Assembly (NCBI GenBank): GCA_022606425.2
Contig: JAHDVF020001336.1
Location: 1,240,001-1,304,000 of the forward strand
Reading direction: 5' to 3'
DNA length: 64,000 bases
From: Lepidostoma basale
Taxonomy: Eukaryota > Arthropoda > Insecta > Trichoptera > Lepidostomatidae
Shown here in pieces: positions 57,455 through 64,000 of this stretch. A model generated the notes under the pieces. That model saw only the letters and a list, made by a program, of their open reading frames with translations, did no database searches and was not told where the DNA came from. Every line of letters begins with the position of its first letter. Within the stretch, counting starts at the first letter, position 1. The position numbers and the translations under genes are program-made.

Positions 57455-58016
57455 GCCAGAGATTGCAACTAAATGAAGCTGGATACTTTATATCTGACAA
57501 TATTGAACGAGAAGCCTGCGAAAGAAAACGCTTAAACGAAAAGTTTTTTGGAACCAAATTACTTTAGGATTAAGTATACGACTATGGGGAATTGAACAAA
57601 ATGTACGATCCAAATTTCTTCTAATGTTCTTATCCGGTTACAGGGGGCTGAAAATTACATTAAAATGTTGTCAGTCATTAAAAATTTACATAAAAGGGGA
57701 TCAAAGTAGGTATCCTAATTTTGACAAGGGTATAAATAAAGTCATTCAAAAATGTCCTGTTGTTATCTCTAAGGAACAGTGAAAAATTTGTTTTGATGGT
57801 TAACATAAACATATTATGAAGGATGTTTTTAAAGGTTTATTCAATATATATTTTATTCAGCCTTTTCAAATAAGGTTTTTGGACTCAAACCAGTAGAGAT
57901 GTTAATTTTAACGATAATACTTTGTGAGTGGAGCAATTCTGTACCTGAGAGATATAAAGTCTTAAGTGATATCTTATTCGCAGCGAGTTATGTACATATA
58001 ATGTTATCATCTACAC
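57455..58016. other. Intergenic, unclassified
   Basis: AT-rich. 57480-57760 has short protein-like stretches that I could not place in any family. No gene claimed. Confidence 0.35.
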
Positions 58017-58292
58017 CAGCGGTTCCCAAACATTTGCCGTAGACCCCTTGCTGTTTTTCAATTTTGTGTAGATCCCCTGCTTTCCTAATTGATTTTTCGA
58101 ATTTATTGCTAAAAAAAATGGCGCCAAAAAGGTCCCCAACGATTAAGACATTCGTATTGCGTTTCAATCTTCGGTTTCAATTTAGTTGAACCATTTCGTG
58201 GACCCCCAATATTTTTGCAACTGTCCTAGACTCCTTACAAATTGTCTTGGACCACTACTGGGGGTCTATATAGACCACTTTGGGAATCAATG
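58017..58292. mobile_element. hAT-like MITE, copy 3
   Basis: CAGCGGTTCCCAAACATTTG start; the end is ACTTTGGGAATCAATG. Exact 8-bp duplication ATCTACAC at 58009-58016 and 58293-58300. Confidence 0.9.
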
Positions 58293-58377
58293 ATCTACAC
58301 GACAGGTTTAAAACCTTTTCTGGGCCACCGCCCCCTTTACAAGATGAATAAATGCTCAACCCCCCCATCCTCTAAAA

Positions 58378-59385
58378 CAGTGATTCCCAAAGTGGTCTAT
58401 ATAGATCCCTAGGGGTCTACAATAACTTGCTAGGGGTCCATGTCAGCGAAAAAAAAAATTGGGGGTCTATGAAATGAAAATCAAATCAAATCAAATCAAA
58501 TCAGATCAAATCAGTTTATTAAATTAATAGACATTACAAACAGGAAAATATTTAAGGCATCTATTAAGTACAGGTAAAATATCATAAAAATATTACAACA
58601 AAGTACCAGGAACGCATTAGAGATGGTTCGACATTAGGAAGACAAGATACTTTCTAAAGTTAATAGTATTTGCCCCCTGAACGTACTTTCACTAACATGA
58701 AAGACGTCGATCTCCGAGGAGACCGCGTTCAGCAGACTAATTGCTCTTCCCACCGGTGTCACCAGAGGCAGATTGGTTCTGGCGGCCGGTAGGTAAAACA
58801 ATCTGTGCTGTCGCTGTCGGAGATATCTATCGGGGACAAAAAGACCAACATCCTCCAGTACGGCCGAGTTCTCGAAGTATCCCCTAATTAATCTGAAGAA
58901 ATGGGTTATTAGATGTCCATCTCTTAGAAGCTGTAAAGAATTGGTTCCGAGCATTCCCAGAAGAAATGCCGTGGGATAGAGCCACGGATAGCTACCATAC
59001 TCCCTCATGTAGAGATACCTCAGAAATTTTTTCTGAACCCTCTCCAGCATAACGGAAAATGGGGGTCCACGATAGTGGATCTCTTGTCGGATGGACGAAA
59101 TCGTTGGCGACCCTTTTTTTAGCTCATTGGGGAAAATATGCCGGTCGAAACGTATGGCGACCTTTTTTTTAAGTTTATTTGGTAAAATCGAATATCCGAC
59201 CTTTGCCGAATGAGCAAAAAAGTCGCCCAAACGTTTCGACCATCCGACATGAGATCCATTATCGTGGACTCCCATTTTCATTTCATAGACCCCCATTTTT
59301 TTTTTAATTAGGAAAGCAGGGGGTCTACACAAAATGGAAGAATTCGGCAAGGGGTCTACGGGACAAAAAAGTTTGGGAACCTCTG
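58378..59385. mobile_element. hAT-like MITE, copy 4, split by LINE-E
   Basis: CAGTGATTCCCAAAGTGGTC start, GTTTGGGAACCTCTG end, exact 8-bp duplication CTCTAAAA at 58370-58377 and 59386-59393. A LINE-E occupies about 58482-59060, so the MITE itself is about 430 bases. It sits 85 bases from copy 3. Confidence 0.9.
58482..59060 (-). mobile_element. LINE-E 3' end, CR1-like
   Basis: A (TCAAA)n tail at 58482-58515. The complement encodes FSVMLERVQKKFLRYLYMRE, TNSLQLLRDGHLITHFFRLI, RYLRQRQHRLFYLPAARTNL and TPVGRAISLLNAVSSEIDVF, the C-terminus of a CR1-like protein. A GAAAAT at both borders may be the target duplication. Confidence 0.8.
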
Positions 59386-59399
59386 CTCTAAAATATGAA

Positions 59400-60229
59400 T
59401 TTCGTTTTTCAGTTTCCAATTCATATGTAATCACCCGACGGATGTCTCATAGACTGCATAGTACATGATCTAGTTTTTCAAACGCTGTCCAACCGAACAC
59501 AATAAAACAGTCAATAAACAAATTACCTTTATGGATTATAAAACGAAATAGTAAACATAAGGTACAAGAGTTCATATATTATTTACTATAAAAAGTTTAT
59601 TATTATTACGACCAAGCGAGCGTGTCAGCAATTAAAAACAATTATAAGCTGTGTACTTTGTTTTCAGTAAATATGACAGTTTGGCCCGCCCTATGTTTGA
59701 AAAGCCATTACAACAAGTATAAAAAAATTGAGTTTACTTTACTTTTGTAAATGTAAACCGATAGACCCATTAGTGGAGGAAGTAAATATCGCCCATTGTA
59801 AATGACAGACGTTTCGGTTTAAAATTAATCAAAATTAAAATGAAAATTCTTTACTCGTCGGTGAGAACACACAATGTATTGTTTTATTTGAGTATTTCGG
59901 CGTTGGTAAATATTTCAACGACAAAAGGTTGACAATATTTTTGTAGTCGTTCCAATATCACATCGCTGTCAGTGCCATGATGTCCATTGTCTTTGTTTGA
60001 TCGCTCGTACAAGTAAAGTAGTCAAATTTTCCTTAATTTTTTTCTATGTTTTCAATACAATTCATTGAATATTAGTGATTCAAAATAATCAAGTACTTTC
60101 GATACATATTTAGTTGTAAAATGAGTATTTATACTCTGTTAGAGTTTACTAACTTCATTATTTCGTCGATTAACAGACAGTGATGGTTTCCGATATTTAA
60201 ATAAATCTAATAGAATAACGTATCTAAAT
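59400..60229. other. Upstream region of IR-c, no recognised feature
   Basis: Mostly unique AT-rich DNA before the IR-c start. The only large repeat-poor block in this half of the window; no clear promoter motif picked out. Confidence 0.35.
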
Positions 60230-62822
60230 ATGAATAGCATTTTAACAAAATTATGCATCGTAAGCGTATTATTTAATCTCGTTGATTCTCAAACCATAGA
60301 TAATTATGATAAATTCAATTTGGATCGAAATTCAAATCCGGAATTTTGGTTTAATCTTCGACATATTCCGCGGTTTTTCAAAAGCATCATTATCTTGAAT
60401 AGTGCCCAAGATTCTGGGTTCTATTATTCTGATGATTTTCAATCGAGTTTGATTGATACCATTTACAAGAAAACCTCTCTGTCTGTTACCGTATTATCGA
60501 CGGTTTTAGATAATTATCCAATTAGAGCGCCGGAAATCGAAAGAGCTGTCATGCGGAGATTATTTTTCGTACTCATTTTCGATTCAATCGTAGATTTTGG
60601 AAGCAGTTTGCTTAAATCGAACTGGTACTTCAAAAAAATTAATCGTGGCTGCTTCCTTGTTATCATAATGGTTTACGAAATTGATAATCTGTCGTGCGAA
60701 TCAGACGAAAAAAAGATTATCGAAAAGTTAAAGGTTGTTATGGGTGTCAATTTCGACATTTTGTGGACGCGTTTCAAGGTGTACGATTTTCTGATAATGA
60801 TGCCGTACTTGTGCGAAGGAAAATACTTATTGAGGTACGACTTCAGGGAGACGTTTATTCACGGGGATCCGTCTGAAGGTGTGACCGTGATGACAAAGGA
60901 GGCTGTGCAAGCGCAAGGGAAACGGTTCCGAATCATCCAACGCATCACTGATTTCAAGAAATATCCAATCAAGGTGAACTTCTTCGTTAGAATGCCTACA
61001 TCAGTGAAAAAAATGCCGGGTCACTTACTGGACACGTATCTAGGAAAAGATTTAACCAATGTGAACATGATAGGAGGTATAGATGGATTTATACTAGCAA
61101 ACATGTTGAAGAAATTAAATTTCAACGCTACAATTAAAGCGTCTGATGACAATGGAAACTTTGGATACAAGCTGAACAACGGAACGTTCATTGGGAGTTT
61201 AGGAGATATCGTCCATCACAGAATGAACATGTCTTTTAACTCTCGATTCATAAAGTCCTATCAAACCAACGATATAGAGTTCACGTCTCCAATTTACTAC
61301 GACGAGCTTTGCGTCATAGTCCCAAGGGCCTCAAGAGTGCCACAGTGGCTTTCTATATTCCTCATATTTTGTATGCGGGATTGGTGTCTCATATTTACGG
61401 GTAATGTGATACTGGGATTTTTGTGGTGGCTCATGAACACAAGACTGTATAATGCAAATACCAGCAATGAAAGGCAGAGGATCTTCTGGATTTATTACAT
61501 GGATATTTTTCTTATATTTTTATCCAACCCTGCGAACTTACCGACCGGAGTTAGAGAGAGAGTATTTCTTTCAATTGTTTTAGTTTTCAATATTACGATC
61601 GCAAACTTTTATCAGGTAAGTAAAAACACATATTTAATATAAAAATTATCCATTTGAACACATATTTTTACTGTCAATTATTTAACCACTCATTGCATGC
61701 TGTAGCAAAATTGTTACACACAGAAAAATATACTAATATGTGTGCAGAATATTAGAATTTCATACATGTTCTTGTTGTACGCTACACTCTACATTCCCAT
61801 CTACCTTTAAAGGTACACAAGATATTGCGAGTGGCGTTAGTTAAAAAAATCTAATTCACTTTGACATTTGGTGGATGGTGGACCTGCTTTGATTACTGGC
61901 AGTATTTTTTGCATTTTGAGTTTTAAAACCGCTATTTTCGAATAAATAATAAAGAGATACATAGCCAATTGAGTATTTATAACATGGTCAATCATTTATT
62001 GCATGTAATCATAAAATACGTTATGAAATATAATCAAATTTAGCTTTATTGTTGGTGACCATTTCAGTCCATGAGATCCACAAAATTTCACACATTTCAA
62101 GTGCAAATTAAGCGCTTGATACGAAATAATAATAAATGTTTGTTTTTCAGAGTCAATTGTACACTGCGTACAGCACAGTGTCTTACTACTCCGAAATGAC
62201 CACCTTGGAAGAACTCGACAGATCTGGGTTCAGCATCAGAACTCACAATGTGGACGTCTTCGGCTCAAACGTGAGCGAGGTAGAAAATAGTCTTTCGAAC
62301 AAAATCGTGGCTTCGGACACTTATGTAAACGTGCTCAAAGAAGGTAATGTTGCGGTGGTCGAAAGGAGGACCGACGCTGGGCTTCTGATGGAGCTGAATT
62401 ATACAGCAAGCGATGGTAATCCACTGCTTCACATCGTGGAGAAGTGTCCAAGAAGTTACCACCTCGCTTACATAGTTCACAGAGGGTTCCCGTTCTTGCC
62501 ACAGATAAACACGTTCATGCGAAAAGTAGTATCTTCTGGTTTGAACAACAAATGGTACGATTTTACGGATTACTCTCTGCTTCTGGAGTCGAGGATGCGG
62601 CACACTGTAGACGATTCCGAATCCAAATTGAACTTCTACGACCTCAGGGCTTCTTTCATGTTTCTAGGGATCGGGCATATATTGGCGACAATGGCTTTAA
62701 TACACGAGATTTGGACAGACAGAAAAAAGAAACGAGCCGCCAAAGAAGAAATTAATTTGAAATTTGAACCGAATTCGAAATTGATTCTTTTTAATAAACC
62801 TGTAATTAATATAAGTAAATAA
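60230..62822 (+). CDS. Ionotropic receptor IR-c (divergent IR), two exons
   Basis: Exons 60230-61615 and 62151-62822 join in phase 0 (CAG|GTAAGT, TTTTCAG|AGT) across a 535-base intron to 685 residues. A signal peptide is likely (IVSVLFNLVDSQ end). The S1 lobe has GGIDGFILANMLKKLNF, NGTFIGSLGDIVHHRMNM and DIEFTSPIYYDELCVIVPRA. The first membrane segment is at about 378-400, the pore and second at 425-462. The S2 lobe runs SQLYTAYSTVSYY to KCPRSYHLAYIVHRGFPFLP. The third segment (SFMFLGIGHILATMALIHEI) lies at about 626-648, with a basic C-terminal tail longer than in IR-b. The usual S1 arginine is not present in its normal context (SFNSRFIKSY). It is the most compact of the three genes and shares its single intron position with IR-b and IR-a. 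AATAAA at 62818-62823 overlaps the TAA stop. Role in chemosensation is inferred from family. Confidence 0.9.
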
Positions 62823-62861
62823 ATTAAATTTCAAAATATTATTTAAGTATACTTTTACTTA

Positions 62862-63110
62862 TAAACTTCTCTTCTTATTCGTATTCCTCGTGATTGAGGG
62901 TCGTGTCCATCCTGTAAACTATTGACCATGGCACGCCATGCAGTCCTGTCACCCGTCAGTCTCCAGGCTGCAGCTAATGAGAGACCAGTCAGATCCCTGA
63001 TTTGATCGGATCCAGCGGTCGTCATTGTGGTCGCCCTCCCTCCACTTTGCCCATGATGATGAGCTTTTCAAGGTTGTCCTGATCTCTCCGGGCTATGTAC
63101 CTATAAAGAG
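62862..63110 (-). mobile_element. LINE 3' fragment downstream of IR-c
   Basis: CTCTTCTTATTCGTATTCCTCG followed by GCACGCCATGCAGTCCTGTC and GGTCGTCATTGTGGTCGCCC. On the complement this reads as a degraded RTE-like C-terminus. No other copy in the window. Confidence 0.45.
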
Positions 63111-63235
63111 AATTGGATTATTTTTTTCTTTCATAAGATTAATCTTTCATAAAAAAAAAACGTGTGTGTACTTATCTACGTATGTAATCAATGTAAAGCA
63201 AAAAAAGCAATCACGTTTTCATTATATAATGTATA

Positions 63236-63870
63236 ATGCGGGTTTATAAAATGAAAACCACAACCCTAATTAAACATGTTTACTTTAGTATCTGTTTAAC
63301 GATATCAAAAGAGCCGCTCAGATGTAAACTGATCATCGATAACACACCCATTGAGCAAGTCATGCTATACACTTACCTAGGTGTAGAGATATGTAGCCAC
63401 AGTGACCTATATGACGAAGTGCGAGCACAAACGAACAAAGCGACAGCCGTGACTGGCTGCTTGCGTGACACCATATGGAGGAACAAACATGCTAACTGAG
63501 AGTAAAGTCAAGATATACAAGTTATGCGTTCGCCCCATCATGACGAGGTCAGAGTCAATACCAACGGAACAAAAAACCTACTTAGAGTAGAAGAAATGCG
63601 AACCCTATGCTCCATCGCAGACAAAACACTCAGAGATCGAATCAGAAATGAAACGATAAGGTGGTGTTGAGTATATGAAGCAGAAGGCGCTTTTGGAGAA
63701 ACCACGTGGACCGCATGGAGAATTGCAAAAATTGTTAAAGATGAAAACCCAAGCAGCGAGAGACTACTAGGAAGGCCGCTAAAAAGATGGAGAGATGGCT
63801 GGACATCATCATCCCAGGACAACTCACCATCATAAACAGGTCAAACGACCTAATCTAAGAGGAATAAGAT
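63236..63870 (+). mobile_element. LINE-H 3' half, degraded
   Basis: Plus-strand pieces: VMLYTYLGVEICSHSDLYDE, TAVTGCLRDTIWRNKHAN, then after frameshifts EEMRTLCSIADKTLRDRIRN and GRPLKRWRDGW. Nearly the same 3' text as 1-362, so the window begins and ends with the same family. Confidence 0.75.
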
Positions 63871-64000
63871 GAAGACTTCAATATCTTATATAATTTGACT
63901 TTATATTATGATAAACCGGAGAAATCCATCTGCGCTTCAAATGTAGCTAGCCGTAGTTCGAAACAATTTTGTTCGACTGCAAATGAAGTAAGCTGGATTA

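Overview
This is AT-rich eukaryotic nuclear DNA with intron-containing genes and very many transposable-element copies. The three olfactory-type ionotropic receptor genes and a Tamo/SPATA2-family gene make it an insect. I cannot settle the order from sequence alone; a beetle or another repeat-rich holometabolous insect fits. All four host genes are on the + strand.

Region 1 (1-7,000) holds the 3' part of a gene matching protein tamozhennic (tamo). Four exons are visible, ending with two RanBP2-type zinc fingers; the 5' end lies outside the window. Its introns carry a hAT-like MITE, a tRNA-derived SINE and 3' ends of two LINEs.

Region 2 (7,000-23,500) has no host gene I can support. It is a mosaic of a near-perfect foldback element, a piggyBac-like element with a LINE inserted in it, hAT-like MITEs, palindromic MITEs, minisatellites and 5'-truncated LINE tails.

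Region 3 (23,600-62,822) contains three tandem divergent ionotropic receptor (IR) genes, here IR-a, IR-b and IR-c, at 23606-31146, 48369-52894 and 60230-62822. Each has a signal peptide, a two-lobed ligand-binding region, three membrane segments and a phase-0 intron just after the second one. IR-a has two further introns in its last part. In all three genes an AATAAA hexamer sits at or next to the stop codon. Expanded repeats fill the introns and spacers. The most unusual is a 2.2 kb inverted-repeat element carrying ten copies of a 156-bp satellite, inserted into a SINE between two copies of AGCT. Others are a pogo-like element with nine copies of its terminal 13-mer, and a second, much-interrupted copy of the piggyBac-like element.

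Region 4 (62,860-64,000) is LINE fragments only.

Working names for LINE families: LINE-A, tail of GTTA/TTAG repeats on the coding strand, protein ending like ILSAYPFGETA; LINE-B, GAA-rich tail, protein ending FLEALCTTEV; LINE-C, with a C2H2-like finger near the C-terminus; LINE-D, GAA tail; LINE-E, TGATT tail, CR1-like; LINE-F, AAT or GAT tail, CR1-like; LINE-H, GAA tail, RTE-like. These names are mine, based on repeats seen inside the window. Clade assignments are inference.
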